Positions 35,101 to 44,506 of a stretch of DNA of 64,000 nt are shown in pieces. Origin of the DNA: Hepsetus odoe (lineage: Eukaryota > Chordata > Actinopteri > Characiformes > Hepsetidae); contig CM029372.1 in the NCBI GenBank assembly GCA_017165825.1, positions 25,030,524 to 25,094,523 on the forward strand. Direction: 5' to 3'. Made by a program: the position numbers and the translations under genes. Every line of letters begins with the position of its first letter. Positions within the stretch are counted from its first letter, which is position 1. The notes under the pieces were generated by a model. It ran no database searches, had not been told where the DNA came from, and saw nothing but the letters and a program-made list of their open reading frames with translations.

Positions 35101-37306
35101 TTAACTAAATTGAATTTGGTGTGTCATATCGACACTTCTGGTGGGTGACTGAAGGGGTGGCTCTCTGAGCAGCTTTTTAGAGGCTCACTGATGGAGCAGC
35201 TGAGTGCAGAGCGTTTCTTCACTCTGCCGACCTTGCCCTGCTTTAGTGATGGATTTCTGTGATCAGAAAGCATGGAGCCCATCGTAGATTTGCTAGCATC
35301 ATTACTGGAAAACGACAGATCGATTTTTGTCTCTTGAGGTTGTTTTGTAGCTTGTTCTTTGTAGAATGTAGTGTAATTCCTAGAAATTCTGTGTGCGTAC
35401 GATTACAAAAACACAGAGGGAACCATACATTTACACAAGCAGTTGTCCGCCGTGGTTCTGGATGGGGAACCTTTGTTACAGTGCATGGGGTATAATAGCA
35501 ACATCTGTTTGCATCCTGTTGATTGATTAGATAATGTAAAATATCAGAGCTAAAAATACACATTAAAAGTACTAAGAAGAGTCCTTTTGGAGTGATCCTG
35601 GAGAGCGAGGACCGACTGGTCTCACTTTTTCTGGATGGACCAGTTCTGCTGCCCTGGACTCCCAGACACGGATGGGTGCACCTCCCATGTGACAGTGTTA
35701 ACCTCCTTTTACACATTTGTTCAGGAAAGGCCTTTTAAAGAGCCAGTTAGCTGATTTAGTTTTGTTATTAAAGGAGCGAGAAGCATCACAAAGGGCAGGG
35801 CTGGAGCAGGATTTAGCCTCAGTGCCCCGTCTTCAAAAATAGTCGTTTTTTTTTTTCTTCACTATCTGAGGCAAACCTGAATAAGGTCTGAATTAAAGGA
35901 GCTGAAGGCTCTTTTTTTCAACCCTATGCTGTCATTTTACTAGGCCGTCATTAGTTTTATTAGTATTCCGTGTCTTGAACTATGAAAGGGATTGTAACAT
36001 TAGCCAATCATGTGTAGCATGTTTTTAAAACTTTCATTGTGGGTTTGTCATGTTTCCTTCTCCTGTAAAGTTGCCCTTTTGGACATGCAACTTGCATAAT
36101 TGTTCAGTGGAGAATAAAAAACTCTTATTGCACAAAATTATTTTTTGTCCCCCCTCTCTCAAGGCTTTTTTTTTTTTTTTAAACAAGTTATTGTGGGGTT
36201 ACTAAATATTGATAGATAACTGTTAGAGCCTCTTCTTCTTCTTGACTTTTTGGCTTGAAATTAACCCTGCCTGTTAGTAGCTGAGTGCTGGTTGGTATTA
36301 GCATGTGTCTGGAGGATTGTTTCACTGGCGGAGGTGACAGGTGGCCAGAATGTCACACAGTCTCCCACAGAATGTCTCTCTCCAAGAAGTCATTCGCTGT
36401 CTGGAGCTGTGGCTCACATGCATAGACTACTCTCGCCCTCACTCATCTGTCTCTCTGCTGCCATCCCTGCTTTCGCAATTTGGTAAAGAGCTGTCAGAGC
36501 CATGCAGCCCATCGTCTGTCTGGGCTACTCGCTCACAGAGCGAACTCTAGTTGCGTTCTAGTTGCTGTGAGCTCTCAGTGATCATCCAACACCAGCGTGA
36601 TGCAAACATTTTCACTTCAGAGTAGGTTCGGTGGATACTCATTTACTACTTATTTTTCACCAAGGCGTAATAACATGTTAAGATTCGTTAGCAAGTATAA
36701 TTAGGTGTGGAAAGGTGACTGTTTTCATCTGTCTAGAGCTGGCCAGGATCATCATACGTGATCTAATGTATCCTTTTAAAAAGCGAAGGACAACTTTTCA
36801 TTGTGAAACAAAGCACAGCGCATCACCCAGTGAACCACAACCAAATGCAGCCTCTGCATTTAACCCATACACACGTGCAGCAGGGGGCGGCTATTTAAAG
36901 AGCCCGGCAAGCAGTGATGGGGACGGTACCTCAGCGCAACCTACTGGTCTGTGACTCGAACCCAAAACCCTCTGATCCTGGGGCCTAGTCCCTATCAACT
37001 AGGCTTCTGTTGTCTTCCTTTAAGGAGGTTGAGAATATGGTCATATGGGGTTGTTTTTTTTTCCTCCAGAAATAACAAGGATGTGGTGTCTTGAGGATTT
37101 ATTGTAAAGTATTAATATTTTAGCAAAATTCTTGGCAGTTGCGGTTCTGGGTAGGTTAGTTTAGGTCAGGGAGAAGAGTGCACATGTCCACTGCTATTGA
37201 TACTAGCATGCATGCATGCAATCAGGAAACAAATGCACAGAAAAATCAGAAGCTTGATTTTTATTGTTGCTATCTAGCCAGATGGCATCTTTAATGGCAG
37301 TAGAGA

Positions 37307-37341
<35 letters not shown>

Positions 37342-39104
37342 TGAGTGAGAAAAGGGGAGAACATCAGTCAGTGAGCACATCGAGGAGTGTGCTTCCGTAA
37401 TTTCCTGGTGACCACGCAGAAACTTCAGCTCTCTCACAGTTTTCCACCTCGCTTGTTCCTGCTCTTGCTGCCTAATTTTCAGCAGAAGCAACTTTGCAGT
37501 GAGTCACCGAGAGGCTTGTTGCCATGGCAACATGCCACGCAAGCAAAGGAGGTCAGACGAGACCAGGCTAATACACTCACTATTATTTAAAAATATACAT
37601 TATGAAAAAATAAAATCCTTCTTCATGCATGCCTGGTTGGCGTTTTAATGACTGACCGTTGATATGCTGAACAAATCACAGTGACACTCTTTTACTAAAA
37701 CCAGCTACACAGGCATTTCCTACCCCGTCCATTTGGCAAGACCAGAATGCAACAGGAGCAAACAAAATTAGTTTTAGAGGCACAGCAGTAGTGGGATATA
37801 GTTGCAGTGTTTTTTTTTTATTTATTTTTTTCTTCTGCAGAACCGCACAGGACTGAGCTTTAGATAGCTTTAATAGCAATCCTGACTTGGACTAGTAAGC
37901 AAAACAGTGAGACTGTGCTCAAAAATGAGAGTGCGCTGGAACAGGTTTAACAGCATGAGTTAAGAATTGTTAAAGGTAGTAGAAGTGTTACAGGGCATCA
38001 AATGGTTGCGCCGTCCATCCTTCAAGCTCCCTGGTGGTGACCCATGTAGACACGGTGAGAGCATAGCTGGCCAGGTTCTTTGCTGTGAGGCGAACCATTG
38101 CAGCATCGATTTTGATATCACAAGATGTCAAAAATATCTGTATAGTTTGCTCATCAACCAGTCCAGAAGCAGTAGGTATAATGGCTAATGAAGTGCCTTG
38201 TCCACACGAAGGTTTGCAAACGGCCACCTTCAGCCAGCGGCACAGTCCAGCATGTTCGTGTTCAAGGACTTCTTCATTCAAACTTTGCTCAGAATGCTCA
38301 TCGAGGAGTGACCGATAGGCAGAGGTTATTGTTTGGTCAAAGTGCCAAACTGGGGAGTTCGTCCAGCAATGCTGACATGCGCATGTTAGTGTTTTACTGC
38401 CTCTCTTACTTGGATGACTGACTTTTTATTTATTTATTTTTGCCCGGTAATGTAGACTAAGCATCTGTGTGCTGCAGAGTGCAGATTCAGAGGGCCTTCA
38501 TAAGGGCACAGACTGGCTAATGCTGATTGAAAGGAACTGTTGGCCTTAAATGGCACCATCATTTCTGAGCATCTGAATTATTGATTCTCGTAGTTAATGA
38601 AGACCACAGGCTTTGGCTCTCCGCAGCATTGAAGCTGATTGCGAGCGCTTTGTGAGGCATGGTTTTCAGCCGCCCACACTTTTTCCCCTCATCCCCATGA
38701 CTGCAGGTGTCGACTTTAACTCCCCACAGAAACAATGAAGACCATTTAACTGTCAGACCCGTTCCTTTGGTCCAGCGCTTGGCACGTCTGAGCGTGTCAC
38801 GTTCTTTTGGAGGACGGGGCACCGACCGATAACGCTTGATGGGTTATACTTTTTGCTCACTCTCTTCCCTTTTTCTTTTTCTCTCTCTCCCTCCATGCAG
38901 AAGCAGATCATAGTGGACCCGTTGAATTTCAGCGAGGAGCGTTTCCGCCCGTCTCTGGAGGAGAGGCTGGAGAGCATCATCAGTGGCGCCGCCCTTATGG
39001 CAGACTCCTCCTGCACCAGGGACGACCGCCGTGAGCGAATCGTGGCCGAGTGTAACTCCGTCCGCCAGGCTCTGCAGGACCTGCTCACCGAATACATGGG
39101 CAAT
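20066..39104 (+). CDS. ctnna1: alpha-catenin (alpha-E-catenin type), N-terminal 354 residues in six exons; gene continues past the window
   Basis: Six exons join in frame: 105+196+167+120+270+204 = 1,062 nt, or 354 codons. Alpha-catenin links beta-catenin/cadherin to F-actin at adherens junctions. Residues 1-286 form the N domain (beta-catenin binding and homodimerisation) and 287-354 begin the M domain with the vinculin-binding helices. The family is usually about 906 residues, so roughly 60% is missing downstream, including the actin-binding domain. Paralogue choice: the N-terminal NINFKWDPKSLEIRTLAVER, the segment EQDLGIQYKALKPEVDKLN and the segment IIVDPLNFSEERF resemble alpha-E rather than alpha-N or alpha-T catenin as I remember them. 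The start of exon 4 is more alpha-N-like. Every internal junction has AG acceptors and GT donors, and there is no internal stop. Teleost duplicates could require a suffix on the symbol. Confidence 0.93.
20171..20869 (+). other. ctnna1 intron 2 (699 bp)
   Basis: This short intron starts GTAAGA and ends in a T-rich tract plus AG at 20868-20869. It is AT-rich, and I recognise no repeat or gene in it. Confidence 0.85.
20870..21065 (+). CDS. ctnna1: ctnna1 exon 3, residues 36-100 plus first base of codon 101
   Basis: The exon begins VTTLVNSSNKGPSNKK and contains the basic run KKKGRSKK followed by AHVLAASVETATQNFLEKG. This enters the helices that pack against beta-catenin (roughly residues 57-146 in the family). 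It ends EDVRKQ plus a single G in phase 1, and the donor GTATTC starts at 21066. The basic stretch at residues 49-56 is family-typical and could contribute to membrane or nuclear association, although that is not shown here. Confidence 0.95.
21066..27272 (+). other. ctnna1 intron 3 (6.2 kb)
   Basis: The intron begins GTATTC and ends at the tract cctttttctcag (27261-27272). It holds a minus-oriented SINE of family B at 23577-23764, several poly-T or poly-A runs (about 22660, 24440 and 27007) and a short 15-bp tandem (ggtacacaagacaaa) near 22846-22885. A run of eight or more C lies near 27184. I could not assign a function to the rest. Confidence 0.8.
23577..23764 (-). repeat. tRNA-derived SINE, family B, in ctnna1 intron 3
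   Basis: Contains agagtgacttccatgtcct, agggacagtccccctggaga, gggtcttgctcagggaccca, a reversed B box gggatttgaacc, and the tRNA-like head reversed at ccgctagaccaccgccac. Confidence 0.9.
27273..27439 (+). CDS. ctnna1: ctnna1 exon 4, residues 101-156
   Basis: The first two bases complete codon 101 (GGA, Gly). The exon then reads ESMRLASGEFAEDPCSSVKR, GNMVRAARALLSAVTHLL, and ends LLLQLKL in phase 0. The donor is GTGAGA at 27440. This is the central helical part of the N domain that finishes the beta-catenin-binding/dimerisation surface. The first residues (ESMRLAS) resemble alpha-N-catenin more than mammalian alpha-E-catenin, while the surrounding exons favour alpha-E. Confidence 0.95.
27440..29916 (+). 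other. ctnna1 intron 4 (2.5 kb)
   Basis: It starts GTGAGATGACACAC and ends with gctgctgtttcag (29904-29916). It is AT-rich with a T-rich low-complexity patch around 27800-27840. I recognise no gene or assignable repeat in it. Confidence 0.8.
29917..30036 (+). CDS. ctnna1: ctnna1 exon 5, residues 157-196
   Basis: The exon is 120 nt and phase 0 at both ends. It begins VEENLAKVRNAG and contains EQDLGIQYKALKPEVDKLN, a block I recall as characteristic of alpha-E-catenin, where alpha-N-catenin differs strongly. It ends MMAAKRQQ, and the donor GTACAG starts at 30037. Being 40 codons in phase 0/0, its skipping would keep the reading frame. Confidence 0.95.
30037..30962 (+). other. ctnna1 intron 5 (926 bp)
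   Basis: It runs from GTACAG to the acceptor tctgtctgccag ending at 30962. An in-frame stop follows within eight codons of the donor, so retention would truncate the protein. No repeats are recognised. Confidence 0.85.
30963..31232 (+). CDS. ctnna1: ctnna1 exon 6, residues 197-286
   Basis: This 270-nt exon is phase 0 at both ends. It begins ELKDVHHKDQMAAARGVLQR and contains the helices YTASRACLQHPDVAAYKANR and DLIYKQLQHAVSGISNAAQA. A variable, glycine-containing linker (about residues 264-276, ending PAGGG) comes next, then ELAGALNNFD. The donor is GTAAGT at 31233, a consensus site. The exon closes the N domain and makes the linker to M. The linker is the least conserved part relative to mammalian alpha-E-catenin, as expected for a flexible loop. 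Confidence 0.95.
32780..32793 (+). promoter_or_regulatory. RFX X-box-like motif in intron 6
   Basis: GTTGCCATAGCAAT matches the RFX X-box pattern (two half-sites around AT) except for the last base. It is in a non-repetitive stretch. Confidence 0.4.
33924..33946. repeat. (TC)n run
   Basis: Short CT/TC microsatellite in intron 6. Confidence 0.9.
36799..37014 (-). repeat. tRNA-derived SINE, family A, in ctnna1 intron 6
   Basis: Plus strand reads ttcattgtgaaacaaagcac, ctgcatttaacccatacac, agcagtgatggggacggtac, a reversed B box (gactcgaaccca) and ctagtccctatcaactagg at the head end. Confidence 0.85.
37311..37350. repeat. (GT)n followed by (GAGT)n
   Basis: About 14 GT units to 37339, then gagtgagtgaga. 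Confidence 0.95.
37518..37531. promoter_or_regulatory. perfect palindromic RFX X-box in intron 6
   Basis: GTTGCCATGGCAAC is a 14-bp perfect palindrome identical to the optimal RFX-family X-box. It sits in intron 6, about 1.4 kb before exon 7 and outside any repeat I recognise. RFX factors drive ciliary and neural genes; a role for ctnna1 is only inferred. Confidence 0.55.
38901..39104 (+). CDS. ctnna1: ctnna1 exon 7, residues 287-354, vinculin-binding segment
   Basis: This 204-nt exon is phase 0 at both ends. It begins KQIIVDPLNFSEERFRPSLE, followed by ERLESIISGAALMADSSCTR and DDRRERIVAECNSVRQALQD, and ends LLTEYMGN. It is the most conserved coding exon here. It corresponds to the M1 vinculin-binding helices (about residues 305-352). 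Leu344, known in mammalian alpha-E-catenin to be needed for vinculin binding, is present at the same residue number. The donor is GTAGGT at 39105 after AAT, weaker than the other donors. The next coding exon (expected to begin near residue 355) is not visible. Confidence 0.95.
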
Positions 39105-39359
39105 GTAGGTGCTCTTTATTTTTCTATGTGGAACTGCACAACATGGACAGTTTAAAGGTGAACATGTTGGTGAGACATCAGTGTGGTAACACCCTCAGAG
39201 CTTCATCTGAAGCATACGAGGTTATTGACCAGGTCTAACGTTTTGGTTAATACTTGTTTATTCTGCAGTCCTGCCTCTATGCCAGACGAGCCAGTTTATA
39301 AGAAACACCTCCCTTGTTTCCACACTCATCGTCCATTTTATCAGCTCTGTTTGCTAACA

Positions 39360-39850
39360 ACTTTGCCAGGCCTCCCACAGAACAACCATTGAGCTGGTAT
39401 TGTTTGGGTGGTGGATCATTCTCAGCACACCATTGACACTGACAAAGTAGATGAATTTTAAGTGTGTGGGGGCTGCAGCTTTGCTGCTGGAGGTTTTAAA
39501 CACCCCAGTGTGTCCACTGGCCTGAGAATAGATCACGGAGCAGAATGAACTCGGCCAACGGTGCAGTCATCAGTACCTTTAATCAGCAAAGTGGACCAAC
39601 AGGTTGGATGTGTCAGAGTCTATAAAAAAGCGGTGTTGAACTCAAGCCACGACCATGGCAGCGTCATCACTGCTGTGCTTGGAATAATCCATCATATTGG
39701 TCCTCATCAGTGACTTAACAGTGTAAGGTGGTCTAGAAAAGATGCAGAGAAACGGATGCAAACCCATAAACTACAACACGTTCCTGTACGTTCAGTGGCA
39801 CTGATAAAACGGAGAATGTAGAGGCAGAGTAGGCACCCAGTGAAGTGGCA
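39360..39850. mobile_element. decayed non-autonomous DNA-transposon-like repeat
   Basis: Blocks ctggtattgtttgggtggtg, gatcattctcagcac, ggaggttttaaacacccc, aagtggaccaacaggttgga, agatgcagagaaacgga and cagtggcactgataaaacgg appear in the same order in a dispersed repeat I recall from several fish genomes. No ORF and no clear terminal repeats are visible, so the class is a guess. Confidence 0.5.
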
Positions 39851-40424
39851 TATCTGTGAATGTGCGTAAATATGTTTCTGTCTGTGTTTTGGTGCTAGCA
39901 GCAGCCCTCAGGAATCTTCAGTCCTGCCGTAATCTGCAGAGCCCTGTTCTCATGGGAGAGATGTAAAAAGAAGGCCTGTCTCTCTTCACCATGTCTTAGG
40001 GAGAGAAGAACAGTATTTGTTACATGAAGGCTTTAATATGAGTCTAGTTATCGATCTGCTGAATGGTCAGCTCTTACCCTGCTCTCTTATGACACTAACG
40101 TTTTGTGTTTGCGATGTATCGGTCAGGGGCTGTGTAACAATGTTAACACAATATTGTCTTTTGAAAAACTGACTTCCCAGAAGGCTGCAGTATGCAAAGA
40201 AAACATAAATAATACATTTCACTTTGTGCTGGGAGCATAAAATAGCTTTCTCTGGGTATCTCGATTTAAATAAGGGCATCATGAGATTCAGGACTGGTAA
40301 ATACATTTGGTTCCTATATTGCATTCCTGTCTTTACTTTTGTTACATCTTGTCATGTTGAATATATTTTAAGGCGTATCTCCGCTGCATCCATCCATCAC
40401 TACTGGTGAATATTCTACAGCACT

Positions 40425-40560
40425 CCATTCCTGCACGCGTCCCTCGCTCCAGCATGCCTCGTTCGTTTAATGAGGGCCTGAATAATTAGCTGCGCTGATT
40501 CAGGTGTGTTGCCGGGCTCCAACCCTCCAGGATTACCCTGGAGGAACACCGATGTAGGGC
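40425..40560. repeat. degraded dispersed repeat
   Basis: aatgagggcctgaataatta, ctgattcaggtgtgttgccg and ggaacaccgatgtaggg recall the end of a common fish interspersed repeat. Low similarity. Confidence 0.35.
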
Positions 40561-43500
40561 CGGTTTGCTCTGTGGATGTGTGTATGGATGTAGTGTAGAG
40601 TTTTGTGAAGTTTTTAAAAACAGTGCTTCCTCCCCAGAGTGTGCAGCTCACTGGACGATAGGATGTGTCTGCTGTTGAGTGAGCAAATGAACAGCATGGG
40701 GTTTGATTCACACGTCTCTGTTGAATTCTCTCTCCCTGGATGGTCTCCTCCAGTTGCACTCTTACTTTTCAGCATTTTTGGGGAGAAAAATGTTCCTCAG
40801 TAAGAGAACATTGACAAGATTCCAAAAGATGCTCTTTGCTCCACATTCCTCCACATTTTTGTGAAAACGCCTTCATGTAGCTTCGCCCCACTCATTCAAG
40901 AGCCCATATCAGGGTTTCATTGTAGTACCTTTTGAGGTCCACTTGAATTAGTTCCTGCACCAAAACCAGCCGTAATTAAGTTTCATAAAACCATTTTCCA
41001 ACCTTCCCTTATTCCTTAGAATAAAACCTTTCCGCTAACACAGTAACCGAACCCGAGCCGGAATGCAGTTGATCAGTCTTCTTTTGTTTTTGTTTTTTCT
41101 TTTTTTTCCCCCCATTATTTAGGGCTGGTGCTAACAGAGTTGGCAGCACAATGTTGATGTAAACAAAAGCAGATTGTTGTTTCTCTTTAATGCTGTAAAT
41201 GATGGAAGACACTGCAGTGTTTGCAGGACATTATGCTATCACTACATACTCCAGCGTAAATTGCACAGGCATAAATTGGAGAGCTGTCATGCAGAAGATG
41301 GACTTCAAACATAAACTGAAAACAAAGCAATGGCATCTTCCGTTTCTGTATTTCAACCGCTCGGATGGCAGTGACGTAGACAAGCCCAGTTGTGGAGACT
41401 TTAAACTTTCAAGCTTGGTTACTGTCAGAACTCACTTTATTTACAGTTGGTGGAAAAAAAACCCCTCTGCACCGTAATGCCGGAGTATGGCTTGTTCTGA
41501 CCCTGTGTATGTGTGTAAATGAGCAACAATGACTCAAACTGGGCTGTTTTTCTAAATTGGTTCTCATGTGTGGACTGGGCAGAATGAACTCCAACTTTTT
41601 GTATCTGACTATGTTTGCATACATGAATGGGGGGGGGAGAAGGATATGAGCCCTTTAAAAATGTCACCTCAAACTGACCTTGGTGTTTCTGTCTGGCAGC
41701 TCCTCTGCTGCAACGATTGTGGGCGGGTTTATTTGTCCTCGTGTGGTGGGAAAATTACTCATGCTGCCGGCCTTCACTGGTGCCGAGGCTTCTCTAATTG
41801 ATATAAAATAAACAAATAAAGTGGGTGAGGGAGGGGGGATCGTGTGTACGGTGTCTGGAGCACTGTTGGTTTGGAGGTCATAGGAGGGGCAGTTATGGAC
41901 AGCACTTCAGCCCCTTCAGCCACGCACTCGGTCTTTGTTCGCTTGTTGTTTTCTCTCTGTTTTTATCCTCCTGCCATTTACCAGCGGAATTGCATCTCTG
42001 CTTTCTGCCTAACAATGAGAGGCAGGCAGGCAGCCAGACAGAAACCTTTGTTTATTTATTTATTTTTAAACTGTATTGTCGCAATAATGCTTTCTCTTTG
42101 CTTTTCCTAGTTCACTCTAGTTCGCTGGTTCCATACGACATTTATTTTTCAAGATTTGAATCCGAGTGTAGGTGAATGAAACAGTGTGCTGTCTCACTCT
42201 GCTGGTGCTGGAAGGCGCTGACAAAACATGTGCTTGTGTCAGTCAGTGTCTCTCTGTATACCCCCGTCCCCCCCTCACACGGTTCTGTGTCTCTGACAGA
42301 AGACAGAACATGAGACAGCTGCAGTCCTCGGCTTTGCCTGCCAGCACAGCAGCCTTTCCTCTCTGCACTAGGCTGACACGTTCTGGAGCTCACTGCAGGT
42401 TGTGCGTAACTCCGGACCTGCTTCCTGCTGCTGCCGCCCGTACGGCCCACATTAACTCCCCAGAGTGGAAATCTCTAATTAATATGGTCCCCAGGGAGAG
42501 AATCTCGGCAGGGGTTAAGAGGGGGGGGATCAGCATTTAAACCTTGAAGTCTCCTAATAGGTTAAACCATCTCTCCCGGTACCAAAAGCCTTATTTAGCT
42601 GTTTTTCACATTTTCAACTCTGAACCAAATGGAAGTTTGTGGGTCATGCAAATTTAGAAAACTTTCAGTTCTTTGCACGTTTTGCGACCACTATCAGAAT
42701 CTTACTTTGTTTAAAGTTGTACAGCCTTGTTTAGGGACTGTAGCGAGAACAGTAACTGCACTGCTGCTCTGAAGTTAAATCCGTAATGATGGAGCCCTAG
42801 TAATAAGGAACAGCAGTGGACAACGATTAACACATGCCCTTTTTATTTATTTTTTTCTTTCTTGTGAATACGAACCGCTGAATGTGCCGTTGACCATTGT
42901 AAAAGTACAATATCTGAAACCGGTGTCGGGGAAACCTTTTTATTTATTCATTTATTTTTAAACCAGTTTTTGATGTTCCTCTATCAAGCAGATTGTAAAC
43001 TTGATTCTCTGGGAGTTGTGTAGGTGCTCAGAAAAGCCAGTCGTGATAGAACTTATTGTGATAAAGATAAATAACATGAACCGATCGTACCTGAAGTAAT
43101 AACGTCTAATGCTTCATGATGCACATGACTGGAATAGAGAAGTCACCACAGATTGATTGTAGCAGACAGAACATTAGTCAGCGTGTGACTTATCAGGTTG
43201 TGGTGTTCAGAGTCGATGGATCCATCTAATAAGCTGGTAACATGCTCCGCTCCGCTCTTTGGCATTTGACCAGGACTGCATGAAAAATGGCAAAATAATT
43301 GGGCAGGAGTCTGCAGAAACAACCCCCAGGCCATCGCGTGTGCCGTTTGTATGCACGAACTCCACTGACTGTCACAAAGCCATATGTCCCCAAAGAGTTG
43401 TTCGTTCTTTCTGCTGAAAACAGAAGAGTGGCTTCTGTGTCGCTTGGGTCCCGTTCGTCTCGGGTTATTGCGCCAGTTTCGCGCCACCAGAACGCTTCAG

Positions 43501-44304
43501 AGAGCAGGTTTTCCTATGTTTCTGCTGCACACTGTGCCCTGTCTTCTTCCCTTTCTCTTTGCCCCATCTGAACTCTCCATGCTCTATAAACAAAGGAGAT
43601 GAACGAAAAATATATATTTTTTTTCCTTTTTCCATTTGTTTCCAGTGCTATTATCATGCTGCCTTGCAAGGTCACGAAAAGTACTACAGTTACCCAAATT
43701 GTAGCAAGTTGTAAGTTTGTCTTTAATATCCAAATCCTTTTGGCTTGAATGATGATTAGATTCCAAGTTTCAACCAGTGTTTTGAGTTCCTTGCATTGCA
43801 GAGAGGAGGGAACGGCTAGGAAGACCCTAATTCCACTTCAGTCAACGGTCTTTTGGTTCTTCTGAACGGTCTTCATATTATGGTTGCTCTCATTCTGTGG
43901 TTCTCCTTTTCACTCTCAGCATCCTTCTCTATTGCACATACACGTGTTCATGCTTTTTTTCCACACGCTGCTTCCCTGCTTGGGTCCCCTCCATTGTGTT
44001 TTGCTTCTCTTTTTCTCCATCCCTAAATTGTATATACATTTTTTTTCTCTGTCTGCCTCTTATAATTAAATTGTCTCTTAAGACAAGATGCAGATTTGTT
44101 TTGCTGCTTTTTCTGCCCCATTTATGATCCTGAAATCTCAAATTTGGTGTGTTTTGACACCACGGCACTCTGATAAAAGGACCACAGCCATCATTTCTAT
44201 TTTTTTGAAGCACAGGGAATGTTTGATGTAATGGCTTTGAGGTCAGGGCAGATTTTTTTCCATTTCATTTCATCAATGGGTTTGAACAATAAACTGGTGA
44301 TTAA

Positions 44305-44506
44305 TAGCTGGTCTAGTGGAGGGTACTTGCCTATGGACCTCTGGATCAAGAGGTCCCAGGTTTGAATCCCACCTCTAGCACTACCACCACTGGGTCCCTG
44401 AGCAAGACCCTTAACCCTGAGTGTCTCCAGGGGGACTGTCCCTGTAATTAGGACATGGAAGTCGCTCTGGATAAGAGCGTCTGCTAAATGCCGTAAATGT
44501 AAATGT
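44305..44506 (+). repeat. tRNA-derived SINE, family B (sense) in ctnna1 intron 7
   Basis: Reads from the head agctggtctagtggagggta through the B-box-like ccaggtttgaatcccacc to the family 3' tail ctctggataagagcgtctgc followed by a taaatgtaaatg run. This tail is widespread in fish SINEs. Confidence 0.92.

Larger units (their letters stand above)
31233..38900 (+). other. ctnna1 intron 6 (7.7 kb)
   Basis: It starts GTAAGT and ends with a pyrimidine tract and ctccatgcag at 38900. It holds a (TC)n run (33924-33946), a minus-oriented SINE of family A (36799-37014), a (GT)n run (37311-37339), and two RFX X-box-like motifs (32780-32793 and 37518-37531). Part of it, 32280-32900, is less repetitive and mixed in composition, a possible non-coding regulatory segment. 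No gene is recognised. Confidence 0.8.

Noticed and set aside
35243..35716. 157-codon open frame, minus strand, in intron 6
   Set aside because: No family resemblance and antisense in an intron of ctnna1; treated as chance.
39105..39160. Possible continuation of exon 7 coding sequence past 39104
   Set aside because: Family alignment ends at YMGN exactly at the GTAGGT donor; the extra residues do not match any alpha-catenin.
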